Counted from the first letter of the stretch, positions 20,567 through 34,100 are shown. The stretch: 64,000 nucleotides of DNA from Anaeramoeba ignava (GCA_028826165.1 JAPDFW010000053.1:582501-646500); one strand, 5' to 3'. The notes: generated by a model not told the origin, from the letters alone. Numbers and translations are program-made.

Positions 20567-22843
20567 CTACTTTAAAGAAACCTTATTATAATATGAACAT
20601 TTTTCAAGTTCATGACCCAAAGAACATTCATCATTCAATTGATAAAAAACTTGAGCATCCAATAATTCATTAACAACATCTTGAGAAATATCTTTATCAA
20701 GTTTATCAACATAAAAATATTTGATTAATGCTTTAATTGCTTGAACTGAACGATTACTATAATCAGTAACTTGTTCAGAATCATCTTTCACATTTAAAAA
20801 CATTCCTCGATATAATTCACTTCTTGCTGTAAGAATAAACTTGTGAACTTTTATTTCTGTATTTTGAGAAATTATTTTAAAATCTTTTGATTTTTCATCT
20901 TGATAAAAATTTTCTAAAACTTCAATCACTTTTTTCCTTCCTTTTAAAATTTTTTCATCAATTTTTAATTCAGAAAAAATGTTTTGATTTTCTGTTGGAA
21001 AATTTGATCTTCCTGTATAAACAAGTTCAAAAAAATTCATCGATTCTTTGGTTGTTTTTGCTTCAAAATGATTGATTAATTCTTTAATTGGTTTTTTTGT
21101 TCTTTTTTCCACTAAAAGTGATACTATTTTGATTTGTCCATCTTTTGTTTTAATAATTGTATCATAACATTCTTGTCGATGAAGTAAAAGATGGAGATCT
21201 TGAAGAATTGAATATCTTAAAAGAAGATCCTTTTATTTATTTATTTTTATTTATTTAAAAATTTTTTTGTTCCACTTTTTTTTTTGTTAAAAAAATTTTT
21301 TTGCTTTTTTACTTTAATATTCCAAAGTGAAATTGTACTATCAACAGAACCTGTATATAAATAATTTTTGTAAGGAAATACACTCCATATTTTATCACTA
21401 GATTTAAAAGATTTAATATATTTTAATGTCTAAAGAAAAAATAAATAAAATTTTTTTCATTTTCATTTTGATTTTGAATTTTGAATTTGAATTTGAATTA
21501 TTTTATACTCTTGCATTAATAACTGAAACAGTCATATCTTCTCCACCTGAAAAAAGAATATCGTCTTTTAAATTCATTGAAACAATTGAAGAATTATGAA
21601 CATTTAAACTTTCAATTGGTTTTTTTTGTTTAACAATTTTTTTTTTATTCTAAAACAAAAATAATTGAATTGAATTGAATTGAATTGAATTGATAATTAA
21701 AAGTAATAAAAACCTTTAATTCCCAAATTCTAATAATTCCATCTTCAGAACCTGTAAACATTTTATTACAATAAAAAGCAATTCCCCAAGCTCCAGATTT
21801 ACAATTAAATATTTTAGTGCATTTTAAACACTTTTATATTTGTTTTTAAAAATTATTATTAAAAATTTTGATTTAAAATCAATCATTTTCTTTCTTTCTT
21901 TTTTTTGATTTAATTTTATAAACTTTTAAACTAAATGCCCGAATTTCACCAGAACTTAATCCTGCATATAATTCTTCTCCATATATTGAAAGACTCCAAA
22001 CTGCAGAAGGAGTTTTAATTATATCAGTATTTTTTGGGTTATTCTGATAATAATTTACAAATTCATTTTTTTTTAAAAAAAAATTTGATTTAAATTTTTG
22101 ATTTTTGTTTTGATTATAATTATATATACAATCTTATAGCAAACAATAAAATTAGAGTTGCCACCTGTATAGATCATCCCATTTGAAATTGCCATAGAAA
22201 AGCAAAAGGGTTCGATAATGTTCTCAAAAACCAAAAATTGTTTGCCACTCTTTAATAAATTTAGAAAAATTTTGTTTTTTGATAAAAAATTAAGTTAAAA
22301 TTCTTCATGATTAAATGGCTCTTCAAATTATATAATAATTAGAAAATATTCACATTATAATCCCAAGCAATTATTTTTGCGCCTGCAGAATATAAAATGT
22401 TATTCTCAACACGCAGAGAAAAAATATATCCATCAGCATCTAAAATTCTAACGATTTGACATTTCTTGAATTTATTTTAATAAATAAATCAACAATAAAA
22501 AAATTAAAACAATTCTTTAGAGAATTTCTGTTGAAAATATATTATTCAAAAATGTATTTGATCAAGTAATTTTTGATGTTTTACTTTTAGATCCCAAACT
22601 CTAATTCTTCGATCAAATCCCCCAGAAAATAAATAATTTGAGTACGCATAGAGGCATCGAACCTCTTGGATACTCCCATACAAAACACCAGCTCTCTTTT
22701 GTTCGTTGGTGCTTTGTTGATTCTTATGTTTATAATAATGATAAATGGAAAATTATTTTTTTTTAATTTTGCTATTTTGTTTTGAATTGAAAAATTTTTT
22801 TTTAATTGATTTTTGAATAATAAATTACTTTTCTATTTTCCAT
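20567..22843 (-). CDS. WD40 propeller plus tandem BTB protein, nine exons
   Basis: Exons: 22829-22843, 22585-22722, 22354-22464, 22130-22249, 21924-22043, 21714-21830, 21509-21649, 21313-21429 and 20567-21229. Every exon is a multiple of three, so all introns are phase 0; total 1542 nt, 513 aa. Exon 1 encodes only MENRK. Exons 2-8 each encode one WD40 blade, for example YLFSGGFDRRIRVWDLK, MFTGSEDGIIRIWELK and YLYTGSVDSTISLWNIK, so seven blades make a complete propeller. Exon 9 (from residue 294) holds two BTB domains: a degenerate one ending FFELVYTGRS, then GRKKVIEVLENFY, KDFKI, IKVHKFILTARSELYRGMF and a YFYVDKLDKD helix. BTB proteins often act as Cullin-3 substrate adaptors; here that role is inferred. 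The tandem-BTB half is homologous to the ankyrin-BTB genes further right. One blade per exon, in one phase, points to blade duplication by exon. Confidence 0.85.
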
Positions 22844-23187
22844 TAAAAGACTTTTTTTTTGTATAAAAAAAAACACAAATTATTTATAATTTAAAATTAT
22901 TTTTTCTTGATTTTGTTGTTTTTTTTTAAATTAGAAAATTAATCAAAAAAGAAATAAAAAAAAATGAAAACAAAAAAAAAAGGAAAATTTTTTAATTTGA
23001 ATAAAAAAAATTTTTTTTCATTTCTTTATTTTACGTTTTTGGTTAAATTTATTTAATTAATTTAAAATTAAAATTTTTATTTTTAAATTAGGAATGAAAA
23101 AAGGAATTTTTTATTAAAATTTTTAAAAAAAAAAAAGTGGATCAAATCAAAAAAAAAAAATTTTTTTTGTTTTTAAATTTTGGAAAA
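22844..23187. other. Intergenic spacer, homopolymeric A/T
   Basis: 344 bp upstream of the WD40-BTB gene and downstream of the macro-domain gene. Long A and T runs, one AAAAAAGTGGATCAAATC near 23131; no ORF or RNA gene recognised. Confidence 0.5.
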
Positions 23188-24569
23188 TTAATAAAAATGA
23201 TTTTGAGGAAGTTTTTTCTTTTCATCAACTAAATGGACTTCTTGATTAAATGGTTCACTTAAACCAGGAGGAAAGTGAATTTCATGAATAATATTTTTTT
23301 CTGATTTTGATTTTGATTTTGATTTTGATTTTGATTTTGAAAAACCAGAAATAACTCGAAAAGCTTCAAGAATTTGTTTTGCTGCATTTATAGGTTTTAA
23401 TTTAGAATTATTTATATCAAAAACTGGTGAAATTACGTTTTTGATTTGTTTTTCTTTTTCTCCACAATTTGAATTATATTTTTTAATTGTTAATAAAATT
23501 GATCGAAAAGAAGAAAAGAAATTTGTAGAAATATGAACATCTGTTGGAACTCTAAAAATTGGTGAAAATATTAAAAGTGGGATTTTTTCCTATTTTAAAA
23601 TGAATTTTAATTTTAATTTTAATTTTAATTTTTAAAATGAATTTTAATTTTAATTTTAATTTTAATTTTAATTTTAATTTTAATTTTAATTTTAATTTTA
23701 ATTTTAATTTTAATTTTAATTTTAATATTAATTTTAATTTTATTTTTAATTTTTAAAATGAATTTTAATTTTAATTTTTAAAATGAATTTTGATTTTAAT
23801 TTTGATTTTAATTTTGATTTTAATTTTAATTTTAATTTTAATTTTGATTTTAAAATGAATTTTAATTTTAATTTTAATTTTGATTTTAAAATGAATTTTA
23901 ATTTTAATTTTAATTTTGATTTTAATTTTAATTTTAATTTTAATTTTAATTTTAATTTCTACATTATTTGAAGGAATTATAAATGAATCTCCAACAATAA
24001 TTTCTCCTTCAAATTCTTTAATTATAACATCTTGTATTCTTTCTTGTAAATCTTTTTCAAAAATATTAATGAAATGGAAAGTCATTTTCTTTTTTTTTGA
24101 TAAAATTATTAAAACAAAATTAAAAAATAAAATAAAGAAGATAAAAAGGAAATGATTTAATTTTGATTTTTAAATAAATTAATAAGTTTGATTTTTTGGA
24201 AAAGAATGCAAAAAAACCTTCTAAAAAACTTTAAAAATAAATTAAAAAAATTTAAAATTAAAATTAAAAGTATAAAATTAATTAACAAAAAAAAAAATAC
24301 CCAAAACTATTTCCAGGAATAATTAAAGCATCAGCTAAATCATTAGAAATCTCTCCCTTTTCTATCTAATTTTAAAATATAAAATTAATTTAAATTTTTA
24401 ATATAAAATTAATTTAAATTTTTAATATAAAATTTTAATTTAAATTTTTAATATAAATTTTTACAATTAAATTAGAACAATTTTCAAATATTTCTTTATA
24501 ACTTTTTATAACTTCTTTATCTTTATCTTTAAATTTAAATTGAATTGAATCTAATAAAACTGGTTTCAT
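23188..24569 (-). CDS. Macro-domain protein (yeast YMR087W-like), apparently missing its central exon
   Basis: Exons recognised: 24465-24569 (MKPVLLDSIQFKFK...), 24301-24365 (IEKGEISNDLADALIIPGNSFG), about 23963-24085 (KDLQERIQDVIIKEFEGE, VGDSFIIPSNN) and 23188-23589 (KIPLLIFSPIFRVPTDV ... INAAKQILEAFRVIS). Macro domains bind ADP-ribose-type ligands; the order Asp/Ala-leu-ile-x-PGNSFG, then LQERIQ, then P-L-I-F-SP-x-RVP is what I expect of the YMR087W-like branch. Exon 2 ends in phase 2, but no exon can be found between 24300 and 24085 that supplies the usual FMDGG-ID ligand loop, and all three frames there are closed without a usable GT. So either a frame-disrupting indel hides it or the gene is a decaying pseudogene. 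The last two exons join cleanly in phase 0 across an AAAATT-filled intron. Confidence 0.55.
23590..23962 (-). repeat. Macro-gene intron, AATTTT tract with AAAATGAATTTT breaks
   Basis: 373 bp of AATTTT and GATTTT hexamers, regularly interrupted by AAAATGAATTTT. Sense strand is AAAATT-rich. Donor GTAGAA, acceptor AATAG. Confidence 0.75.
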
Positions 24570-24698
24570 TTAAAAAAAAATGAAAAATGAAAAATGAAAA
24601 ATGAAAAATGAAAAAAATTTTTTAAATTTAAATTTTAATTTGGATTTTAATTTAAATTTGGTTTTCATTTAAATTTTAATTTAATTTTGATTTTAATT

Positions 24699-27066
24699 TT
24701 AATTATCATTTTCATTTAAATTATCATTTTCATTTAAATTATCATTTTCATTTAAATTTTCATTTTCATTTAAATTATCATTTTCATTTAAATTTTCATT
24801 TTCATTATCTTCAAGATCAACTATTTTGTCTTCCAAATCTTCCATTTCTTTTTCTTCTTTTTTATCTTGAATAAGATCCAATTTTTGAACATTAATATTT
24901 TCAGTTAATTCAGGCATATAATCATCAACAGCATTAAACCATTTTTTGAAGCGTAAAAAAATTTTTGGATGAAATTTTTGGAAAATAAAGAAAAAACTAA
25001 CTCCATAAACAATTCCACATAAACTTCCTATAGTAACTTGTAATTTTGAATGATATCCTAAATAAACTCGTGAATAAGGAATTGGTAAAAATATTCCTCC
25101 TAATATTATGATAAGTATTGCTTTTGTTGGATTTTCATATTTTTTTCTTGATCCAAAAAGTATTTCTAATGAAAACCAAACAAAAAATACAAGTGAAGAG
25201 ACTGAATGACCTATTTAAAAAAAAGAATAGAATAAATTTTAATTTTAATTTTAATTTGATTTCAAATCAATTTCATATCAATTTTATATCAATTTTAAAT
25301 CAATTTTAATTCAATTTTAAATCAATTTTATATCAATTTTAAATCAATTTTAAATCAATTTTATATCAATTTTATATCAATTTTAAATCAATTTTAAATC
25401 AATTTTAAATCAATTTTAAATCAATTTTAATTTAATTTTAATTCAATTTTAAATCAATTTTAAATCAATTTCATATCAATTTTATATCAATTTTAAATCA
25501 ATTTCAAATCAATTTTAATTCAATTTTAAATCAATTTTAAATCAATTTTATATCAATTTTAATTCAATTTTAATTCAATTTTATATCAATTTCAATTTAG
25601 ATTTCAATTTTAAATCAATTTTAAATCAATTTTATATTAATTTTAAATCAATTTTAAATCAATTTTATATCAATTTTAAATCAATTTTAATTTAATTTTT
25701 CAATTTTAAATCAATTTTTTTTATCAATTTTAAAATTTTAAATCAATTTTATATCAATTTTTAAATCAATTTTATATCAATTTTAAATCAATTTTAAATC
25801 AATTTTAAATCGATTTCAATTCAATTTCAATTCAATTTTAAATCAATTTTAAATTAATTTTAAATCAATTTTAAATCAATTTTAAAAATCCAATTTTTAT
25901 ATCAATTTTATATCAATTTCAATTTTAGATTTCAATTTTTTAAATCAATTTTTAAATCAATTTTTATATCAATTTTTAATCCGCGAATTTTAAATCCGCA
26001 TCCAATTTTAAATCAATCAATTTTTAAATCAATTTTAAATCAATTTTAAAAATCAATTTTAAATCAATTTTTAGTATCAATTTTATATCAATTTTTCAAT
26101 TTTATCAATTTTAATTCAATTTTATTCAATTTTTCAATTTTTTATATCAATTTTAAATCAATTTTTTTCAAATCAATTTTTTTAAATCAATTTTAAATCA
26201 ATTTTATATCAATTTTTTTAATATCAATTTTTATCAATTTTAAAATCAATTTCAATTCAATTTTATATATCAATTTTATATCAATTTTTTTAATTTTTAA
26301 AATCAATTTTAATTCAATTTTTCAATTTTCAATTTTAAATCAATTTTAAATCAATTTTAAATCAATTTTATATCAATTTTAAATCAATCAATTTTATATC
26401 AATTTTATATCAATTTTTATATCAATTTTAAATCAATTTTTAAAATCAATTTTTAAATCATCAATTTTCAATTTTAAATCAATTTTTTAAATCAATTTCA
26501 TATCAATTTTAAATCAATTTTATATCAATTTTATATCAATTTTATATCAATTTTATATCAATTTTATATCAATTTTAAATCAATTTTAAATCAATTTTAA
26601 ATCAATTTTAAATCAATTTTAATTCAATTTTAATTCAATTTCAATTCAATTTCAATTCAATTTCAATTCAATTTTAATTTAGATTTTAATTTAGATTTTA
26701 ATTTAGATTTTAATTTAGATTTTAATTTAGATTTTAATTTAGATTTTTTAAATTGATTTCTTTACCAGATGGCATTCCATAAGAATCTGTACAAGCTCCT
26801 TCAGGACGATGTTCACGAACAAGATTTTTTATAATCTGGTCATTCAAAATAAAAGTTGAAAGTGCAATAATGATAAAATAAAAATTAGACATTCTTCGAT
26901 AAAATAATAAAAGAACAAATCCAGTAACATAAATAAAGTAAATAAAAAATGAATAGCATATCATTAAATATGTTAAAAATGAAAAATTAGGTCCACAAAT
27001 TTCAATAATTCCAAAGAAAAATGGTGCATAAAATTTAGCGTCTGTTTCTCTGAGAGGAAGTCCCAT
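24699..27066 (-). CDS. Dolichyl-diphosphatase-like PAP2 phosphatase
   Basis: Exons 26766-27066 and 24699-25210 (813 nt, 270 aa), phase 1 join (donor GTAAAG, acceptor AAATAG). The PAP2 signature is complete: motif 1 KNLVREHRP (KX6RP), motif 2 YGMPSGHS, motif 3 SRVYLGYHSKLQVTIG. Motif 3 with Gln where other PAP2 enzymes have Asp matches DOLPP1/Cwh8-type dolichyl-diphosphatases, which dephosphorylate dolichyl diphosphate on the luminal side of the ER to recycle the N-glycosylation carrier. Several membrane segments flank the motifs (FSFLTYLMICYSFFIYF, VTGFVLLLFY, AILIIILGGIFLP). The intron falls within the Gly codon of PSGH, between Gly and catalytic His. The C-terminus is an acidic tail of LNENDN heptad-like repeats, absent from family members I know. 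The start ATG is followed by GLPLRETDAKFYAP. Confidence 0.85.
25211..26765 (-). repeat. 1.55-kb intron of ATCAATTTTAA units in the phosphatase gene
   Basis: The intron is a degenerate tandem array of 11-bp units, ATCAATTTTAA or ATCAATTTTAT on the plus strand, about 120 copies, ending at about 26680-26750 with a second unit, TTTAGATTTTAA. It is almost twice as long as the coding sequence it interrupts. Confidence 0.85.
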
Positions 27067-27215
27067 TTTTTATTTTAAAAAAAATAAACAAAAAATTAAA
27101 AATTATAAAAGAAACAAAAATTTAAAAAAAGAAAATTGAAAAATGGTAAAAAAATCTTTTTCATTTTTTTTTATTTCTTCTTTTTTTCAATAAACAAAAA
27201 CATAAACAAAACAAA
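27067..27215. promoter_or_regulatory. Divergent promoter region, phosphatase / ankyrin-BTB copy 1
   Basis: 149 bp between divergent start codons. It is A/T-homopolymeric, with TTTTTCAATAAACAAAAACATAAAC-type CAAAA-rich sequence just before the ankyrin ATG; the other three copies have a similar CAAAAACAAAAACAAAATAAA leader, so that A-rich leader is probably their 5' UTR. Confidence 0.4.
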
Positions 27216-30200
27216 ATGAATAAAATTTATGAAATAATAAAAGAAAATAAAATTGAAAAAATAAAAGAAATAATAAATCAAAATATAAAAGAAATTAAAA
27301 AAAAAGAAAAAAATAAAATAATAAAATATTCAATAAAACAAAAATTAAATAAAGAAATAATTGAATATTTAATAACAAAATTAATAAATAATGATAATAA
27401 TAATAATATTAATAATATTAAAGATAAAAAAAGAAGAAATTTATTACATATTTCAATTAAAAATAAATCAAAAATTGAAATAATTGAATTATTAATTTCT
27501 AAAAGAATTAATATTAATGAAAAAGATAAAAAAGGAAAAACTGCTTTACATTTTGCATCTAAATATAATTCAATTCAAGTTATCGAATTATTAATTTCCA
27601 AAGGAATTGATATTGATTCAAAAACAATAAATAATGAAACTGCTTTACATTTTGCATGTCAAAATAATACAATTAAAGTTATCGAATATTTAATTTCAAA
27701 AGGATTTGATATTGATGAAAAAACACAATGGAAAAAAACTGCTTTACATTATGCATGTCAATATAACTCAATTAAAGTTATTGAATATTTAATTTCTAAA
27801 AGATTTGATATTAATTCAAAAACAAAATGGAACAAAACAGCTTTACATTTTGCTTGTAAAAGAAATTCAATTAAAGTTATTGAATATTTAATTTCAAAAG
27901 GATTTGATATTAATTCAAAAACAAGATGGAACAAAACAGCTTTACATTTTGCTTGTAAAAGGAATTCACTTAAAGTTATTGAATATTTGATTTCCAAAGG
28001 AATTGATATTAATGCAAAAACACTTAAAAATGAAACTGCTTTACATTTGCTTGCCAATATAATACATTGGAAGTTATTGAATATTTATTTGAAAAAGGAA
28101 TTGATATTGATACAATAACAGTCGATAATCAAACTTCTTTACATTTAGCTTGTAAAAATACAAATAATTCAATAAAAGTTATTGAATATTTAATTTCAAA
28201 AGGAGTTGATATTAATACAACAACAAGATGGAATGAAACTGTTTTACATTATGCTTGCCAAAATAATTCACTTGAAGTTATTAAATATTTAATCTCCAAA
28301 GGAATTGATATTAATGAAAAAACAGATAAAAATCAAACTGTTTTACATTTTGCTTGTAAAAACAATTCAATTCAAGTTATTGAATATTTGATTTCCAAAG
28401 GAATTGATATCTATGAAAAAACCAAATATAATGAAACAGTTTTACATTACGCTTGCCGAGATAATTCACTTGAAGTTATTGAATATTTAGTTTCTAAAGA
28501 AATTGATATTAATGCAAAAACAAATAACTATGAAACTGCTTTACATTTAGCTTGCCAAAATAATTCAATTGAAGTTATTGAATATTTGATTTCAAAAGGA
28601 ATTGATATTAATGCAAAAATGAAGATGATGAAACATATCTACATTTAGCTTGCCGAAATAAATCACTTCAAATAGTTCAATATTTAGTTGAAAAAGGGGT
28701 TGATATTAATGCAAAGTCAAATTTCAATGAAACTGCTTTGCATGTTGCTTGTTGGATGAATTCATCACTTGAAGTTATTGAATATTTAATTTCTAAAGGA
28801 CTTGATATTAATGCAAAAACATACTTCAATGAAACAGTTTTACATTATGTTTGTTGGATGAATTCATCATTTAAAATTATTAAATTTTTAGTTGAAAAAG
28901 GAGTTGATATTAATGCATTAACAGATCAAAATCAAACTGTTTTACATTATTTTTGTATAAATAATTCAACAATAAAAATTATTAAATATTTAATTTCCAA
29001 AGGAGTTGATATAAATGCATTAACAGATCAAAATGAATCACCTTTACATATTGCTTGCAAAAACAAAGTATCAATTGAGCTTATTGAATATTTTATTTCT
29101 AAAGGAATTGATATTAATGCAAAAACAATAAATAATGAAACAATTTTGCACATTGCTTGCAGAAACAAAGTATCCTTTGAAATTATTGAATATTTAGTTG
29201 AAAAAGGAATTGATATTAATGCAAAAAACAAATCAAAATCAAACTGCTTTACATTATGCTTGTCAATACAATTCATCATTTGAAGTTATCAAATATTTGA
29301 TTGAAAAAGGAATTGATATTAATGCAAAAACAAATCAAAACGAAACACTTTTACATTTATCTTGTCAAAACAATCCTCCAATTAAAGTTATCAAATATTT
29401 GATTGAAAAAGGAATTGATATTAATGCAAAAACAAATCAAAACCAAACTGCTTTACATTTCGCTTGTAAAAACAATTCATTTGAAGTTATTGAATATTTA
29501 ATTTCAAAAGGAATTGATATAAATACAAAAACAAATAATAATGAAACTTCTTTACATTTTGCTTGTAAATATGATTTACCTCTTCAAATTATCAAATATT
29601 TAGTTGAAAAAGGAATTGATATTAATGCAAAAACAAATAGAAATGAAACTGCTTTACATTATGTTTGTCAAAATAATTCAATTCATATTGTTAAATATTT
29701 GATTGAAAAAGGGATTGATATAAATGCAAAAACAAATAAAAATGAAACTGCTTTACATTTTGCTTGTCAATACAATTTTTTCCAACTTATACAATGTTTA
29801 ATTTCAAAAGGAATTGATATTAATGCAAAAACAAATAGAAACCAAACTGCTTTACATTTTGCTTGTCTAAATAATCCTTCATTTAAAGTTATTGAATATT
29901 TAATTTCAAAAGGAATTGATATTAATGCAAAAACAAATCAAAATGAAACTGCTTTACATTATGTTTGTCAATTCAATTCAATATCAATTATTGAATATTT
30001 TATTTCCAAAGGAATTGATATAAATGCAAAAACTAAATATAATGAAACAGTTCTTTCTTTATCAATTAAAAATGAAAATGAAAATTTAATCAAATTTTTA
30101 TTAATGAATGATATTGATATTGATTCTTTGAAACAAAATCAAATTACAAATCAATTTATTAATTTATTTTTCCAAATTTATTCAATTAATCAAGATTTGA

Positions 30201-31075
30201 ATAATTTATTGAAATCAAATAATCAATTTTCAGATTTAATAATTCAATCAAATGATTCATTTAAATTTAAAGTTCATAAATTAATATTATTAACAAGATT
30301 TGATAATAATGAATTAATTTTACAAAAATTTATTAATAATTGTTATCAAAAATCGAAAAAGAAATTGAAATTATTTTAAATTTTATTTATACTGGATTTT
30401 ATAATTTTGATAAATTTATTGAAAAATTAAATTATAAAATTAATCAAAATCAAAAATCAAAATCAAAATGAAAATCAAAATCAAAATCAAAATGAAAATG
30501 AAAATGAAAATGAAAATGAAAATGAAAATCAAAATCAAAATGAAAATGAAAATGAAAATCAAAATGAAAATGAAAATGAAAATGAAAATGAAAATGAAAA
30601 TCAAAATGAAAATGAAAATGAAAATGAAAATGAAATTATTTATAATTTTTTTAAAGAAATTGAAATTGATTCAAAATGGATTGAAAATAAAAAAGGAAGA
30701 AAAGGAATAATAAAAGATTTATCAAAATTATATAAAGAAAATGAAACAAAAGATTTTACAATAATTGTTTCAGAAGAAAAACAAATTAAAGTTCATAAAT
30801 TAATATTAATAATAAGAAGTGAATTATTTAAAGCAATGTTTGAATTAAATATTCAAGATTTATCAAATCAAGTTCATGATTATTCAAAAAAATCAAATGA
30901 AACAATTCAACAATTAATTTATTTCTTTTATCATGATAAATTTAATAATGAAGAAGAAATTATTAAAAAAATTAATGAAGAAATAATTTCAGAAGAATTT
31001 GAAGATTTAAAAGATTATTATCAATTAAATCAAAATTCAATTATTGATTTAATTTTAAAAGAATTAAAAATTTAA
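27216..31075 (+). CDS. Ankyrin-array tandem-BTB protein, array copy 1 (five indels)
   Basis: First of four head-to-tail paralogues. It starts MNKIYEIIKENKIEKIKEII, then a linker rich in Asn, then about 27 ankyrin repeats of 33 residues with the consensus core TALHFAC, KVIEYLISKGIDINAK. BTB-1 contains FSDLIIQSND, KVHKLILLTRF and ILNFIYTGF; an Asn-Glu/Gln-Asn spacer follows; BTB-2 contains GRKGIIKDLSKLY, KDFTIIV, IKVHKLILIIRSELFKAMF and YFFYHDKFN, ending LILKELKI. Five one-base indels interrupt the frame relative to the sister copies: -1 near 28047, -1 near 28620, +1 at 29222-29227, -1 at 30354-30361 and +1 at 30451-30458. The span (3860 nt) is one short of a multiple of three, matching their sum. 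No introns. Function unknown; a Cullin-3 adaptor with an ankyrin recognition surface is the simplest hypothesis. It may be a pseudogene or an imperfectly polished sequence. Confidence 0.7.
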
Positions 31076-31187
31076 ATTTTTTTTAATTTTTTTCATTTTT
31101 TTCATTTTTTTTCTTTTCAAATTTAATAAACAAAATAAAAACAATAAAATTAATAAATAAAAACAAAAACAAAAACACAATAAAAAA
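31076..31187 (+). promoter_or_regulatory. Duplicated 112-bp intergenic spacer of the ankyrin-BTB array
   Basis: Poly-T/TTTTTCATTTTTT after the stop, then CAAATTTAATAAACAAAATAAA and an A-rich CAAAAACAAAAACA leader. It is repeated almost exactly at 35152-35263 and 39238-39344, so the duplicated unit includes terminator and promoter. All regulatory signals for these genes must fit in about 110 bp. Confidence 0.6.
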
Positions 31188-34100
31188 ATGAATAAAATTT
31201 ATGAAATAATAAAAGAAAATAAAATTGAAAAAATAAAAGAAATAATAAACCAAATTATAAAAGAAATTAAAAAAAAAGAAAAAAATAAAATAATAAAATA
31301 TTCAATAAAACAAAAATTAAATAAAGAAATAATTGAATATTTAATAACAAAATTAATAAATGATAATGATAATAATATTAATATTAATAATATTAAAGAT
31401 AAAAAAAGAAGAAATTTATTACATATTTCAATTAAAAATAAATCAAAAATTGAAATAATTGAATATTTAATTTCTAAAAGAATTAATATTAATGAAAAAG
31501 ATAAAAAAGGAAAAACTGCTTTACATTTTGCATCTAAATATAATTCACTTGAAGTTATTGAATTATTAATTTCCAAAGGAATTGATATTAATTCAAAAGC
31601 AACATGGAATGAAACTGCTTTACATTATGCCTGCCAATATAATTCAATTGAAGTTATTGAATACTTAATTTCTAAAGGATTTGATATTGATGAAAAAACA
31701 ATTAAAAATGAAACTGCTTTACATTTTGCTTGTAAAAGAAATTCAATTCAAGTTATTGAATATTTAATTTCTAAAGGAATTGATGTTGATTCAAGAACAA
31801 ATCAAAATCAAATTGCTTTACATTATGCTTGCAAAAAGAATAAAATCCAAGTTATTGAATATTTAATCTCAAAAGAAATTGATATTAATTCAAGAACAAA
31901 TCAAAATGAAACTGCTTTACATTATGCTTGTAAAAGAAATTCAATTGAAGTTATTGAATATTTAATTTCTAAAGGAATTGATATTGATTCAAAAACAAAT
32001 TGGAATGAAACTGCTTTACATTTTGCTTGTAAAAGAAATTCAATCCAAGTTATTGAATATTTAATTTCCAAAGGAATTGATATTAAAGAAAAAACAAGAT
32101 GGAATGAAACCGCTTTACATTTTGCCTCTAAAAATAATTCACTTGAAGTTATTGAATATTTAATTTCTAAAGGAATTGATATTAATGCAGAAACTGAAGA
32201 TAAAGAAACTGCTTTACATTTTGCTTGTAAAAACAATAAAGTTGAAGTTATTCAATATTTAATCTCAAAAGGAATTGATATCAATACAACAACAGTTGAA
32301 AATGAAACTGCTTTACATTATGCTTGCCAATATAATGCACCATTTAAAGTTATTGATTATTTAATTTCCAAAGGAATTGATATTAATACAAAAACAAAAA
32401 TGAACGAAACACCTTTATGTTATGCCTGTAAAAATACAAATAATTCACTTAAAGTTATTGAATATTTAATTTCAAAAGGAATTGATATCAACGAAAAAAC
32501 AAGATGGAATGAAACTGCTTTACATTATGCCTGTCGAGATAATGCACCATTTGAAGTTATTAAATATTTAATCTCCAAAGGAATTGATATTAATGCAAAC
32601 AATTCAAAACAAAACTGTTTTACATTACGCTTGTCAAAATAATTCACTTAAACTTATTGAATATTTAATTTCAAAAGGAATTGATATTAATGCAAAAACA
32701 AATCAAAATGAAACTGCTTTACATTTTGCTTGCAAAAGGAATACATTTAAAGTTATTAAATATTTAATTTCTAAAGGAATTGATATTAATGCAAAAACAA
32801 CTCAAAATGAAACTGCTTTACATTTAATTTTCCAAAATAATTCATCAATTAAAGTTATTGAATATTTAATTTCCAAAGGAATTGATATTAATGCAAAAAC
32901 AAATCAAAACCAAACACTTTTGCATCTAGCTTGCGAATATAACAACACATTTAAAGTTATTGAATATTTGATCTCCAAAGGAATTGATATTCATGTAAAA
33001 ACAAGTTACGATGAAACAGTGCTACATACAGCTTGCCAAAATAATTCATCAATTGAGATTATTAAATATTTAGTTTCCAAAGGAATTAATATTAATGCAA
33101 AAACAGATTTTAATGAAACTGCTTTACATTTAGCTTTTCAAAATAATTCATCAATTGAAGTTATTGAATATTTAATTGAAAAAGGAATTGATATAAATGC
33201 AAAAACAATAGATAATGAAGCTGCTTTACATATTGCTTGCAAAAACAAAGTATCAATTGAGCTTATTGAATATTTGGTTTCTAAAGGAATTGATATTAAT
33301 GCATTAACAAATATTAATAAAAATGTTTTACATTTTGCTTGTCAAAAGAATTCACTTGAAATTATTGAATATTTAGTTGAAAAAGGAATTGATATAAATG
33401 CAAAAACAAATAGAAATGAAACAGCTTTACATTTTGCTTGTGAAAATAATTCAATTCAAGTTGTTAAATATTTAGTTTCAAATGGAATTGATATTAATGC
33501 AAAAACAATGTGGAATGAAACTGCTTTACATTTTGCTTGTATAAACAATGCATCATTTGAAGTTATCAAATATTTGATTGAAAAAGGAATTGATATTAAT
33601 GCAAAAACAAATCAAAACCAAACTGCTTTACATTTTGCTTGCCAAAACAATTCTATTGAAGTTATTGAATATTTAATTTCTAAAGGAATTAATATTAATG
33701 CAAAAACAAATCAAAATGAAACTGCTTTACATTTCGCTTGTAAATATGATTTACCTCTTCAAATTATCAAATATTTAGTTGAAAAAGGAATTGATATTAA
33801 TGCAAAAACAAATAGAAATGAAACTGCTTTACATTTTGTTTGTCAAAATAATTCAATTCAAATTATCAAATATTTAGTTGAAAAAGGAATTGATATAAAT
33901 ATAAAAACAAATCAAAATGAAACTGCTTTACATTTTGCTTGTCAATACAATTTTTTCCAACTTATACAATGTTTAATTTCTAATGGAATTGATATTAATG
34001 CAAAAACAAATAGAAATCAAACTGCTTTACATTTTGCTTGTCAGAATAATCCTTCATTAGAAGTTATTGAATATTTAATTTCTAAATGGAATTGATATTA

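Noticed and set aside
25211..26765. Regularly spaced short repeats that could suggest a CRISPR-like array
   Set aside because: Units are directly adjacent with no unique spacers, in an intron of a eukaryotic gene.
30468..30710. A separate KMKMKM-rich small gene
   Set aside because: It is the shifted frame of the Asn/Glu spacer between BTB domains; the correct frame gives NENENE and leads into BTB-2.
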